Of a stretch of 64,000 nucleotides of DNA, positions 14,259 to 22,996 are shown piece after piece. Within the stretch, counting starts at the first letter, position 1, and every line of letters starts with the position of its first letter. The DNA is from Agaricicola taiwanensis (GTDB lineage Bacteria; Pseudomonadota; Alphaproteobacteria; Rhizobiales; Methylopilaceae): contig NZ_BMCP01000001.1 of the NCBI RefSeq assembly GCF_014635245.1, positions 744,001 to 808,000 of the forward strand, read 5' to 3'. Both the position numbers and the translations under genes were made by a program. Under the pieces are notes generated by a model. That model had not been told where the DNA came from. It worked only from the letters and a program-made list of their open reading frames with translations, and made no database searches.

Positions 14259-15727
14259 CTGACGTCGCACACACGCACGGGATGGTGGGACTGGCCGGGC
14301 TCGAGGCCCGGCTGGCGCAGGACCTGCTCTACCTGGAACTTCCCGCCAAGCCCTGGGTGCCGGAAAAGCGGCATGAGGGCGAGCGGGTCCGCGATGTGGT
14401 GGTCATCGGCGCCGGCATGTGCGGCCTCGCCGCCACGGCAAAGCTTGTGCTGACCGGTATCACCAATGTTGTGGCCTATGACGCCGCGCCTGAAGGAAGC
14501 GAGGGGCCCTGGGTTACCTTTGCGCGTATGAACACGCTGCGTTCGCCGAAGTCCCTGGCAGGTCCCAGCCTTGGCCTGCCGCAGCTCACCTTCCGCGCCT
14601 GGTTCACGGCGCAATTCGGCGAGCAGGCCTGGGAGGATCTCGACAAGATCCCCAAGGACATGTGGATGGATTACCTCGTCTGGTATCGCCGCGTGTTGAA
14701 TCTTCCGGTCGAGAACGGCGTCAGGCTCACCGGCATCCATGACGCCGGCGACGTCATCGCGCTCGATCTCCTCGACCATGGCGAGGCGCGCCGCGTGTTT
14801 ACGCGCCATCTGGTGCTGGCGACCGGCCGCTCCGGCCTTGGCGGGGCGACCATTCCGCCCTTCCTTGAGGGCGTCGATCGCCGCTTTTGGGCCCATTCCG
14901 CTGACGACATCGATTTCAAGGCCCTGCGGGGCAAGCGCGTGGCGGTCATCGGGGCGGGCGCTTCCGCCATGGACAATGCGGCGACCGCGCTGGAGGCGGG
15001 CGCGGCCAGCCTTGCCATGCTGATCCGCCGCAAGGAGATGCCGCGCATCAACAAGATGACCGGCATCGGCAGCCAGGGTGTGATCCACGGCATGCACCGT
15101 CTGCCGGATGCCTGGAAGTGGCGCTTCGTCGACTACACCGCCGCGCAGCAGACGCCGCCGCCGCGGTCCTCCACCCTCCGTGTCTCGCGCCATCCTCACG
15201 CGCGCTTCTATCTTGATTGCGGCATCCGCAGCGTTGTCGAGCGCAACGGCGCGCTTGATGTCGAGACCACGCAAGGGAAGATGGAGTTTGATTTCCTGAT
15301 TGCCGCCACCGGCTTTTCCAACGGCTTCACCAACCGCGAGGAATTTGCCGGCATCGCGCCTTTCATCCGCACCTGGGCCGATGGCCGCCAGACCGCCGAC
15401 ATGGGGCCGATGCGCAGCAACATGAGCGACGCGCCCGATCTCGGGCCAGACTTCGAGTTCCGCGAGAAGGTGCCGGGCACATGCCCCATGCTGTCGCGCA
15501 TCCACTGCTTCAACGATGCCGCCATGCTGACCCATGGCAAGGTCTCCGGCGACATCCCGGCGGTCAGCGCCGGCGCGGACCGCCTGGCGCGCGGCATCGC
15601 GGCAGCGCTTTTTGCGGCCGATGTGGAGACCCACTTCGCCAACCTCATCGCCTATGACACGCCGGAACTTCAGGGCGATGAATGGGTGGACTCAACGCCG
15701 CTGCTGCAGGTGGAGGGCACGCGATGA
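14255..15727 (+). CDS. NAD(P)/FAD-dependent oxidoreductase, class B monooxygenase-like
   Basis: A 490-residue flavoprotein with two dinucleotide-binding motifs: VVVIGAGMCGLAATAKL near residue 50 for FAD, and VAVIGAGASAMDNAA near 230 for NADPH. This two-motif layout matches flavin monooxygenases that insert oxygen into ketones, amines or sulfur compounds, and related reductases. The start ATGA overlaps the lysR stop and its own stop overlaps the next gene. The substrate is unknown; the operon suggests an imported organic acid or its derivative. Confidence 0.82.
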   Translation: MTDVAHTHGMVGLAGLEARLAQDLLYLELPAKPWVPEKRHEGERVRDVVVIGAGMCGLAATAKLVLTGITNVVAYDAAPEGSEGPWVTFARMNTLRSPKSLAGPSLGLPQLTFRAWFTAQFGEQAWEDLDKIPKDMWMDYLVWYRRVLNLPVENGVRLTGIHDAGDVIALDLLDHGEARRVFTRHLVLATGRSGLGGATIPPFLEGVDRRFWAHSADDIDFKALRGKRVAVIGAGASAMDNAATALEAGAASLAMLIRRKEMPRINKMTGIGSQGVIHGMHRLPDAWKWRFVDYTAAQQTPPPRSSTLRVSRHPHARFYLDCGIRSVVERNGALDVETTQGKMEFDFLIAATGFSNGFTNREEFAGIAPFIRTWADGRQTADMGPMRSNMSDAPDLGPDFEFREKVPGTCPMLSRIHCFNDAAMLTHGKVSGDIPAVSAGADRLARGIAAALFAADVETHFANLIAYDTPELQGDEWVDSTPLLQVEGTR

Positions 15728-16212
15728 CCGAACGTGATGTGATCGACAGCGCAGCGGGGCTGTCGTCAGCCGATCCCCGCTTCATCGCCCGCCGGCTTCG
15801 CCCGGAGTTCGTCGAGGGCGCGGAGATCTGCCGGACGTCGGTGCTTGCGCCAAAGGACGACCTGGGTCTGTCGCGCGCGCTGCGGGCAGCGCTTGCCCGG
15901 CGCATGGCCGCGCTCAACGACGATGCGCCGCTGACGGCCTACTATGACGCCGAACTCACCATGAGCCTGCCGACGGAGGAGGAACTTCGGCTCTCCCGCG
16001 GCGAGACCGGCCTTGCCGAACCGCTGGCGGCCATGGCGGGCCATGCCGATCTGATCACCTCCGATCCCTCACGTGCCAGCGCCGAGGACATCCGGCGGCT
16101 GGAGCGCGCAGGCCTCACCAACCCGCAGATCGTGGCGCTGTCCGAGCTGATCGCCTTCGTCAACTTCCAGACCCGTGTTGTCGCAGGCCTGCGCCTCATG
16201 GGGGCATCATGA
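15724..16212 (+). CDS. CMD/AhpD-fold protein lacking the CxxC motif
   Basis: A 162-residue mainly helical protein. It resembles carboxymuconolactone decarboxylase-like families that occur as adjacent pairs (the Avi_7170/Avi_7169-type pair) but lacks the redox CxxC of AhpD. RRLERAGLTNPQIVALSELI and AFVNFQTRVVAGLRLMG match the second helical half of the fold. It overlaps both neighbours by four bases, so it is made stoichiometrically with them. Its chemistry cannot be inferred without the cysteines; it may be a partner of the next protein. Confidence 0.65.
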   Translation: MTERDVIDSAAGLSSADPRFIARRLRPEFVEGAEICRTSVLAPKDDLGLSRALRAALARRMAALNDDAPLTAYYDAELTMSLPTEEELRLSRGETGLAEPLAAMAGHADLITSDPSRASAEDIRRLERAGLTNPQIVALSELIAFVNFQTRVVAGLRLMGAS

Positions 16213-16778
16213 GCCTTCCCGCCGTCCGCCTGAAACCGCTGACCTGGCATCCCCACATCGCACCGGTGGAGCTTGATGACGCGACACCTGAGCAACTCGA
16301 GGCCATGAAGGTCACGCCGTCTGCCAAGAAGGTCTCGGAATATGTGCGCACGCTCGCCCATGATCCGGAAAGCTATGTGGCGCGCACCGTGCTGTTCAAC
16401 GCCATCATGTATGTGGAGGGCGGCCTGCCGCGCGCCGATCGCGAGCTCGGGGCGCTGGGGGCGTCCGTTGTCAACGGCTGCCGCTATTGCGCGGTGGTCC
16501 ATGCGCGCCAGCATGCCAGGATCACCGGCAGCGACGACACCGTGTCGGCCGCTTTCTATAATCGCGCGGAGGACATGAGCCCGCGCGACGCCGCGATCTA
16601 CACCTTCGCCCGGCGCCTGTCGGTGACGCCATCGCAGGCGACGCCTGAGGATGTCGCGGCGCTTCGCGATGCTGGCCTCGACGACGGCGAGATCATCGAC
16701 CTCATCCATGCCATCGCCATCTTCGGCTGGGCCAACCGGCTGATGCATGTGCTCGGGCATTCAAAGCCTGCCGAATGA
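16209..16778 (+). CDS. AhpD-like peroxidase-related protein (CMD family)
   Basis: A 189-residue protein with the AhpD signature NGCRYCAVVHARQH (Cys91, Cys94, His98, His102). AhpD-type proteins use the cysteine pair in thiol redox or peroxide reduction. The helical C-terminus (DDGEIIDLIHAIAIFGWANR) matches the family. It starts at ATGA overlapping the previous CMD-like gene. In this operon it may remove peroxide from the flavin monooxygenase or act in the pathway itself. Confidence 0.78.
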   Translation: MSLPAVRLKPLTWHPHIAPVELDDATPEQLEAMKVTPSAKKVSEYVRTLAHDPESYVARTVLFNAIMYVEGGLPRADRELGALGASVVNGCRYCAVVHARQHARITGSDDTVSAAFYNRAEDMSPRDAAIYTFARRLSVTPSQATPEDVAALRDAGLDDGEIIDLIHAIAIFGWANRLMHVLGHSKPAE

Positions 16779-16791
16779 GGAGGGTGGAACC

Positions 16792-16842
16792 ATGAGTGAG
16801 ATTTCGCCCGTTGAACGGCGAGGCCAAGTGCATAGTCAATAA
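16792..16842 (+). CDS. Possible 16-residue leader peptide
   Basis: ATG at 16792 follows a strong GGAGG-type site (GAGGAGGGTGGAACC) and reads 16 codons to TAA at 16840. It sits between the AhpD-like gene and tctC. It may be a leader peptide, a relic of a lost gene start, or chance. No conservation data are available. Confidence 0.25.
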   Translation: MSEISPVERRGQVHSQ

Positions 16843-16862
16843 CCTGACCAGAGAGATCCGAC

Positions 16863-17828
16863 ATGAAAACGAAAACCTGGCTCGCCGGCTGCATCATCGC
16901 CGGCCTCGCGGCCCTTCCTTCAGCCGCACTCGCGGACTATCCGGAAAAGCCCATCGAGATGATCGTGGCTTTCGCGCCCGGCGGCGGCACGGATGTGGCG
17001 GCACGCTCCATTGCCCGCTTCATGGAAAAACATCTCGGCGGCGGTGCCCGCATCGCCGTGGTCAACAAGCCCGGCGCCGGCGGTGAGATCGGCTGGACCG
17101 AGCTCGCCCGTGCAAAGCCGGATGGCTACACCATCGGTATGATCAATCCGCCGGCCTTCAACTCCCTCGTGGTGGAAGGCAAGGCCAAGTACACCACCGA
17201 TGACTTCCAGCCGATCGGCAACATGGTCTATGACCCCGGCATCCTCGTGGTGGGTAAGGACAGCCCGTACAAGACCCTGGCGGATTTGATCGAGGCCGAC
17301 AAGAAGGCGCCGAACACCATCGTGATCGGCAATTCCGGCGCGGTCGGCTCCTCCGACCACATCGGCCTTCTCAACCTCAATCGCCAGGCCGGCACCACCT
17401 TCAAGCCCGCCTTCTTCGGCTCCACCGCGCCCGTGCGTCAGGCGCTGCTCGGCGGCCATGTCCCTGCCGCCACCATGAACCTCAGCGAGGCCGTCCAGCT
17501 CGCCCGTTCCGGCGACATCCGCATTCTCGGCATCATGGCCGAGGAGCGCTCCAAGGCTCTGCCCGATGTTCCGACCTTCCGCGATCAGGGCATCGATCTG
17601 GTGGTCACCACCTCTCGTGGTCTCGCCGCGCCCAAGGGTGTTCCGCTAGAGATCCTGGCCAAGCTGCAGGCGGCGCTGGAAGCGGCCATGAACGATCCGG
17701 AATATCGCGATGCCGCCATCAAGGCCGAGATCCCGCTGCATTACCTCAACGCCGAGGATTACAAGGCGCTGATCGACCTCATCAGCAAGAATCTCGCTGA
17801 GACCTGGAAGGTCACCCCGTGGCGGTAA
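16863..17828 (+). CDS. tctC: Tripartite tricarboxylate transporter substrate-binding protein (TctC/Bug)
   Basis: A 321-residue periplasmic receptor of the Bug family. It has a signal peptide (cleavage after ALA near residue 24), then YPEKPIEMIVAFAPGGGTDV, the N-terminal signature of the family, and VVNKPGAGGEIGW. It binds a carboxylate and hands it to TctAB. The final codons overlap the tctB start by ten bases. Many Bug receptors bind dicarboxylates, amides or aromatic acids; the ligand here is unknown. Confidence 0.9.
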   Translation: MKTKTWLAGCIIAGLAALPSAALADYPEKPIEMIVAFAPGGGTDVAARSIARFMEKHLGGGARIAVVNKPGAGGEIGWTELARAKPDGYTIGMINPPAFNSLVVEGKAKYTTDDFQPIGNMVYDPGILVVGKDSPYKTLADLIEADKKAPNTIVIGNSGAVGSSDHIGLLNLNRQAGTTFKPAFFGSTAPVRQALLGGHVPAATMNLSEAVQLARSGDIRILGIMAEERSKALPDVPTFRDQGIDLVVTTSRGLAAPKGVPLEILAKLQAALEAAMNDPEYRDAAIKAEIPLHYLNAEDYKALIDLISKNLAETWKVTPWR

Positions 17829-18292
17829 ATCTCAACCCCAGCCGCCGCCATGCGGAGGTCGGATTCGCCGCGCTGCTTCTTGGCGCGGCGGTCTGGGCCT
17901 ATGTGGAGGCCGGCAATTATGCCGGGCAGAGCGGGGGTTACCCTCGCGTCCTCGCCATCCTGCTGGGACTCAGTGCCATCATCCTGGCGGCGCGTACGCT
18001 GATGGGCGCTTCCGCGCCCGATGACGCGCGCCTCTTCGATCATCCCGGCCGCTTTGTTGTCGGCCTCGGCATGATCTTCCTCTACGTCGTCGCCATCGAT
18101 GTCGTCGGCTACATCCTGCCGAGCCTCATCTTCGGCATCGGCGTGCCGATGCTCCTCGGCTATCGCCACCTGCAGCTTCTCCTGCCTGTCGTCATCGGCA
18201 TCCTCGTCTTCATCTATCTCGTCTTCAAGGTGATGCTCGAAAGGCCGCTTCCGCCCGATGTTCTCGACGGCGTACTGAGAGCCATCCTATGA
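17819..18292 (+). CDS. tctB: Tripartite tricarboxylate transporter small membrane subunit TctB
   Basis: A 157-residue protein with about four hydrophobic helices, the usual size and topology of TctB. It starts at GTG 17819 inside the end of tctC and stops within the ATGA start of tctA. It forms the membrane complex with TctA. Confidence 0.85.
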   Translation: MAVNLNPSRRHAEVGFAALLLGAAVWAYVEAGNYAGQSGGYPRVLAILLGLSAIILAARTLMGASAPDDARLFDHPGRFVVGLGMIFLYVVAIDVVGYILPSLIFGIGVPMLLGYRHLQLLLPVVIGILVFIYLVFKVMLERPLPPDVLDGVLRAIL

Positions 18293-19797
18293 TCGACGCT
18301 CTGCTTTCGGCACTGCCGCTCGTCTTCGAGCCCGCAAATCTCTTCGCCGTTCTCTTGGGCACGGTCGCCGGCCTCGTGGTGGGTGCACTGCCTGGCCTCA
18401 CGGTCACGACAGGCATTGCCGTTCTGATCCCGCTGACCTTCGGGCTCGACCCGCTGTTCGCGCTCGGCATGATGGCCGGCATGTACAACGGCGGCAGCTA
18501 CGGCGGCGCCATTCCCGCCATCCTGCTGCGCGTGCCCGGCACGCCTGCTTCCGTCGCCACCATCCTCGATGGCTATGAGATGACCAAGCAGGGCAAGGCC
18601 GCCTATGCGCTTCAGGTCGCCGTCGTCTCCGGCGTTATCGGATCGGTGTTGTCAGCCATCTCGCTGATCATATTCGCACCGGGTCTTGTGAAGCTCAGCC
18701 TGCTCTTTGGCCCGGCGGAATATTTCTGGGTTGCCATCCTCGGCCTTGCCACCGTCGCGTCGCTGCTCGGCGATGATTTTCTCAAGGGCCTGATCGCCAC
18801 GGTGATCGGCCTTCTCATCGGCACCATCGGCACGGATATTTCCTCCGGTACCGAGCGCTATACATTCGGCCTGCTGGAGTTCGCCGACGGTCTCGACATC
18901 GTCGTGCTCCTCAGCGCGCTCTTCGCCATCCCGCCGGTCCTCATGATGATCGAGGAGGCGCTGAAGACGGGCATGCCCGGTGACCTTCTGAAGCTGAAGC
19001 GGCAGGGGTCGGTTCTGGCGGACTGGCGCCGCTATCTGCCGATCTGGATGCGCAGTTCTGTGATCGGCATCATCATCGGCGTGCTCCCGGGCGCGGGCGG
19101 CAGCATGTCCTGTTATCTGGCCTACAATGACGCCAAGCGCGCTTCCAGGCAGCCCGAGACCTTCGGCAAGGGCAATCCAGAGGGTGTCGCGGCCTCGGAG
19201 GCTGGCAACGGAGCGGACAATGCCGCCTCACTCATCCCGGCGCTCACCCTTGGCATTCCCGGCTCCGGCGTGGCCGCCGTGATCCTCGGCGGCCTCCTGG
19301 TTCATGGCCTCCGGCCGGGACCGCAGCTCTTCGCCGAACATCCGGATGTGGTCTACGGCTTCATGGTCCAGATGCTGCTGTCTGCCGTCATGCTTGCCGT
19401 GGTCGGCGGCCTGACGGCAACGCGCATCTTCGGACAGGCCCTGAGACTTCCGCGCGTGGTGCTGGCGCCGGTGATCATGCTGTTCGTGACCGTGGGCGTC
19501 TATGCGGTCAACAACACCATGTTCGATCTCTATACCCTCCTGGGCATCGGCCTTGTCGCCTATATGCTGGACAAGCTGGACTATCCGAATGCTCCCATCA
19601 TTCTGGGCGTGATCCTGGGGCCCATCGCGGAAAGCCAGCTCCTGCTCGCCATGACCATCTCCGGCGGAGACCCCATGGCGCTTGTCTCCTCGCCCATGTC
19701 GATGATCATGATCGCCCTGACGCTGTTCGTGCTTGCGACACCGCTCTGGACTGTCTGGAAGCAGCGCCGACGCAGCTCAGTTGAGCCGGCTAAATGA
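18289..19797 (+). CDS. tctA: Tripartite tricarboxylate transporter large membrane subunit TctA
   Basis: A 502-residue integral membrane protein with about ten to twelve helices. It has the TctA hallmarks GALPGLTVTTGIAVLIPLTF near the N-terminus and the glycine-rich GVLPGAGGSMSCYLAYNDAK segment, plus ALTLGIPGSG. It carries the substrate using the ion gradient. It is the last gene of the operon begun by lysR. Its 3' end overlaps the convergent acetyltransferase gene by 21 bases. Confidence 0.92.
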   Translation: MIDALLSALPLVFEPANLFAVLLGTVAGLVVGALPGLTVTTGIAVLIPLTFGLDPLFALGMMAGMYNGGSYGGAIPAILLRVPGTPASVATILDGYEMTKQGKAAYALQVAVVSGVIGSVLSAISLIIFAPGLVKLSLLFGPAEYFWVAILGLATVASLLGDDFLKGLIATVIGLLIGTIGTDISSGTERYTFGLLEFADGLDIVVLLSALFAIPPVLMMIEEALKTGMPGDLLKLKRQGSVLADWRRYLPIWMRSSVIGIIIGVLPGAGGSMSCYLAYNDAKRASRQPETFGKGNPEGVAASEAGNGADNAASLIPALTLGIPGSGVAAVILGGLLVHGLRPGPQLFAEHPDVVYGFMVQMLLSAVMLAVVGGLTATRIFGQALRLPRVVLAPVIMLFVTVGVYAVNNTMFDLYTLLGIGLVAYMLDKLDYPNAPIILGVILGPIAESQLLLAMTISGGDPMALVSSPMSMIMIALTLFVLATPLWTVWKQRRRSSVEPAK

Positions 19798-20403
19798 AGG
19801 CGCGGTTGCGCCGGCCGCATGGGCCTTGCCTTCCGCTGCCGGTGCCGGCCGCGGCAGGATGCGGGCGGGCGGGCCGAGCACGGTGGAATTGGCCGGCACA
19901 TTGACCATGACCACGGCGTTCGGGCCGATGTTGACGTCATCGCCGATGGTGACCTTGCCGACGATCATCGCGCCCGCGCCGATGTCGACCCTGTTGCCGA
20001 TGACCGGGCCGCTCTTGGAAAAATCGATGTCGCGCTCGAGGCCGCCCACGCCGAGAGTGACGCCCTGGCGGATCTTGCAGTCGTCGCCAATACTCGCATG
20101 GGCATGCACCACGATGGCGTTCTGGTGCCCGATGTGGAAGCGACGGCCGATCTTGGCGGTTGCCGCGATCTCAATGCCATAGCGATTGCGGACATAGCGG
20201 AACGCCGTCAGGTGGAGGCGGACGAGGATGCGGCGCTTGAGGCCGGGTTTTAGGCCTCTCGCCCAAAAACCGAAACGATAGACCGCGATGGCGCGAAAGC
20301 CGGGGCGCGTCCAGTCGGAAAAATGGTTCCGGTAGTCTTCCCTGATCAGCGCCTTCAGGCCCATCCTCGTGCTGGCGTTTCCCGTATCTTCCACGAAGGA
20401 CAT
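19777..20403 (-). CDS. Serine acetyltransferase-like hexapeptide-repeat protein
   Basis: A 208-residue CysE-related acyltransferase. The N-terminal LIREDYRNHFSDWTRPGFRA is followed by left-handed beta-helix hexapeptides (IEIAATAKIGRRFHIGHQNA, IGDDCKIRQGVTLG, IGNRVDIGAGAMIVGKVTIG) and VPANSTVLGPPARI. Such enzymes acetylate serine or a sugar or other acceptor. It is divergent from the ACP-ligase-SDR operon with only 111 bases between them, so it may belong to that pathway rather than to cysteine synthesis. Convergent overlap with tctA leaves no room for a separate terminator. Confidence 0.8.
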   Translation of the reverse strand: MSFVEDTGNASTRMGLKALIREDYRNHFSDWTRPGFRAIAVYRFGFWARGLKPGLKRRILVRLHLTAFRYVRNRYGIEIAATAKIGRRFHIGHQNAIVVHAHASIGDDCKIRQGVTLGVGGLERDIDFSKSGPVIGNRVDIGAGAMIVGKVTIGDDVNIGPNAVVMVNVPANSTVLGPPARILPRPAPAAEGKAHAAGATAPSFSRLN

Positions 20404-20514
20404 CGCACACTCCCCGCTGTACCAGACAGTTCTATGGTCAAGCTTTAGGCTTTCAATGGCGAGGACCGTAGATTAAGCTAAAATGCGAGACTTGGCATCA
20501 GGGGAAGTTGGCTA

Positions 20515-20769
20515 ATGACAGATGTCCGAGCGAAGATCATTTCCGTGTTCGACGATGTCATTTCTGAAACGGGGGCTACCCAAAAGGTCAACCTTGAAGA
20601 CGGCACCGTTCTATTGGAGAGCGGGCTGGATTCGCTAGGCTTTGCCATACTGGTCGCGCGGCTGGATGAGGAGCTGGGCTACGATCCCTTCTCCCTCTCC
20701 AGCACCGCTTTCTATCCAACGACCTTTGGCCAGTTCGTCGCCTTCTATGAAGACAATCGCCCTCGCTGA
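20515..20769 (+). CDS. Acyl carrier protein
   Basis: An 84-residue phosphopantetheine carrier. The attachment serine is Ser40 in ESGLDSLGFAILVARLDEEL, the classic DSL motif before helix II. It is a dedicated carrier, not the housekeeping AcpP, because it is coupled to an adenylating enzyme (23-base overlap) and an SDR reductase. It would hold an acyl or aminoacyl group loaded by the ligase and reduced by the SDR. The product is unknown. Confidence 0.88.
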   Translation: MTDVRAKIISVFDDVISETGATQKVNLEDGTVLLESGLDSLGFAILVARLDEELGYDPFSLSSTAFYPTTFGQFVAFYEDNRPR

Positions 20770-22131
20770 CCTGGCGGCCGAGGCCGCCGGTTTACCGCAG
20801 GCGAATGTGCTTTTCTCCACGGCCGGTCCGTGGACCGGCGAGACTTTGCGTCAGGCCGGGCGGTTGCTGCCCGCAGCGGTCTTGGCGGAGGCGGGTGATG
20901 TCGTCCTTTGCCTGGCGGATCCGCTGAAGCTGGCGCTGGCGCTGTTCGCTCTTCATGGGCGCGCCGAGCGCATGGTGCTCATTTCGCCCGCCACCGCCGC
21001 CGCTGATGCCGCCGACCTTCTCGGCCGTCTTGGCCCATGCACCATCTTGAGTGATGGGGCGCAGGGCTGGATGGAGCGCGGCACGCCGGTGGTCTGGGAC
21101 GGCGACGTGACGTTGCCGGGGGCTAGCCCTGTTACCGCAGGGCCGGAGGCAGTTGCCGAAACCCGCTGGGTTTTCGCCACCTCGGGAACCACGGGACGGC
21201 CGAAACTGGTGGAGCACAGTCTCTCCTCCCTGACCCGCACCGCCAAACGCGGACGGGGGGAGGGGGCGGCCCTGCGGTGGGGCCAGCTTTTCGAACTGTC
21301 ACGTTTTGCCGGCATCCAGGTCTTCCTGCAGGGCCTCATGGGCGGCGGCGGGCTTGTCCTGCCGGACACGCGGTGGCCCCTGCGTGATCAGCTCGCGTTT
21401 CTGGCGGCTCACGACTGCAACGCGCTGTCAGGTACGCCCACGCTCTGGCGCAAGATATTGATGACGCCGGACCGGCCGCGACTGTCCCTGCGGCAGGTGA
21501 CGCTTGGCGGCGAAGTCGCGGACGATGCCATCCTTCAGAGCCTCAAACGGGAGTTTCCCGAGGCCCGGATCGTCCACATCTACGCCTCGACAGAGGCGGG
21601 AGCGGCATTTTCGGTGAAGGACGGCAAGGCCGGTTTTCCAGCCTCCTTTGTCGATGAGCCGCCAGGCGGCATCCGTCTCAAGATCCATGATGACAGGCTC
21701 TTCGTTGAGAACGGTGATGTCTCGCCCTCCTACATCGGTTCTGACCAGCGCTTTGCCGATGAGGAGGGCTTTATCGACACCGGGGATGTGGTGGAACGGC
21801 GGGGAGATCGCTTCCTCTTTCGCGGCCGCGCCAACGGCGCCATCAACATCGGCGGCAACAAGCTCTTTCCTGAAGAGGTGGAGCGTATGCTGGTGACCCA
21901 TCCCGAGGTCCGGCTGGCCCGCGTTTCGGCGCGGCCCAATCCCATCACCGGAGCGGTGGTCGTTGCCGAGGTGGTTCCGGCCATAGAGGTTCCCGACACA
22001 AGGCCTACACCGCCGCGCTTCTCGCCCATTGCCGCGCACATCTGCAACGCTGGCAGGTTCCGGCGATCCTGCGGCTGGTGGACAGCATCGAGACCACGGC
22101 GGCCGGCAAGGTGCAGAGGAGCATTCCGTGA
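20747..22131 (+). pseudogene. Adenylate-forming (acyl-AMP) ligase, frameshifted near its end
   Basis: The frame from ATG 20747 shows adenylate-forming enzyme motifs: FATSGTTGRPKLVEHS (phosphate loop), HIYASTEAGAAFS, DTGDVVERRGDRFLFRGR and INIGGNKLFPEEVE. After EVPDT near 22000 the frame leaves the family. Shifting by one base at the AA of ACACAAGG restores the C-terminal subdomain, including the catalytic AAGKVQR, and ends at TGA 22129-22131, exactly where the next gene starts (GTGA). One A missing from an A-run explains this. The cause may be real inactivation or a sequencing error. It would charge the upstream carrier protein. Confidence 0.8.
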
Positions 22132-22850
22132 AGACAGTGCTGGTTACCGGCGGAACACGTGGCCTCGGACTTGCGATCGCCACGCGTCTTGCGAGCGACG
22201 GATTGAATGTCGTCGCCACCGGACGGCGGGAGACGGAGGATTTGGCGGCCTTGCGCGCGAGCCAGCCGGATCGCGTGCATTTCCTGCCCTTTGACATGGC
22301 CGAGACCGATGGCATCAAGGATTTCGTGCAATCGGTCACCACAGCCCATGGGCCGTTGTTCGGGCTCGTCAACAATGCGGCCGTCGGGCTCGATGGCGTG
22401 CTCGGCACCATGCACAATTCCGATATCGAGCGACTGCTGCGGATCAACACGCTGGCGCCGATGATCCTCACCAAATATGCCTCCCGTTCCATGATGCTGG
22501 CCCGGGGCGGCCGTATCGTGAACATCTCCTCCATCATCGCATCCACCGGCTTCTCCGGTCTTGCCGCCTATGCGGCGTCGAAGGCGGCGCTGGAAGGCTT
22601 CACCAAGTCGCTTGCCCGCGAACTGGGACGCATCAACATCACGGTCAACGCCGTGGCGCCGGGCTATATGCAGACGGAGATGACGCAGGGCCTAGAGGGA
22701 GACAAGCTGCAGTCCATCCTCCGCCGCAGCCCGCTGCGCCGCCTCGCGACACCTGAGGATGCCGCGGGCGCGGTCTCTTACCTCATCGGCCCCGACGGCG
22801 GATCGATCACCGGCACCGTGGTGACGGTGGACGCCGGCAGCACCTGCTGA
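22128..22850 (+). CDS. SDR-family oxidoreductase, FabG-like
   Basis: A 240-residue short-chain dehydrogenase. It has TGGTRGLG for NADP binding at residues 8-15, NNAAVG, the catalytic Ser in ISSIIAS, and Tyr-x-x-x-Lys as YAASK. The C-terminus matches 3-oxoacyl-ACP reductases (VTVDAGSTC). The start is GTG 22128, overlapping the ligase stop as GTGA; the upstream open frame is not part of it. It probably reduces the acyl group on the operon's own carrier protein. Confidence 0.88.
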   Translation: MKTVLVTGGTRGLGLAIATRLASDGLNVVATGRRETEDLAALRASQPDRVHFLPFDMAETDGIKDFVQSVTTAHGPLFGLVNNAAVGLDGVLGTMHNSDIERLLRINTLAPMILTKYASRSMMLARGGRIVNISSIIASTGFSGLAAYAASKAALEGFTKSLARELGRINITVNAVAPGYMQTEMTQGLEGDKLQSILRRSPLRRLATPEDAAGAVSYLIGPDGGSITGTVVTVDAGSTC

Positions 22851-22996
22851 TGGCCGGTGGGGTCGTAACGTCGCAGGCGGGCCCGCATCTGCACAGGCAC
22901 TCACTTCGGTCGTCATTGCGTCACATCGTAACGGCTAGATGCTTTACGCGACGCTCCTGTGCTAAGAGCGCCGCGACGACTGCCCGGAGCGCGTGA

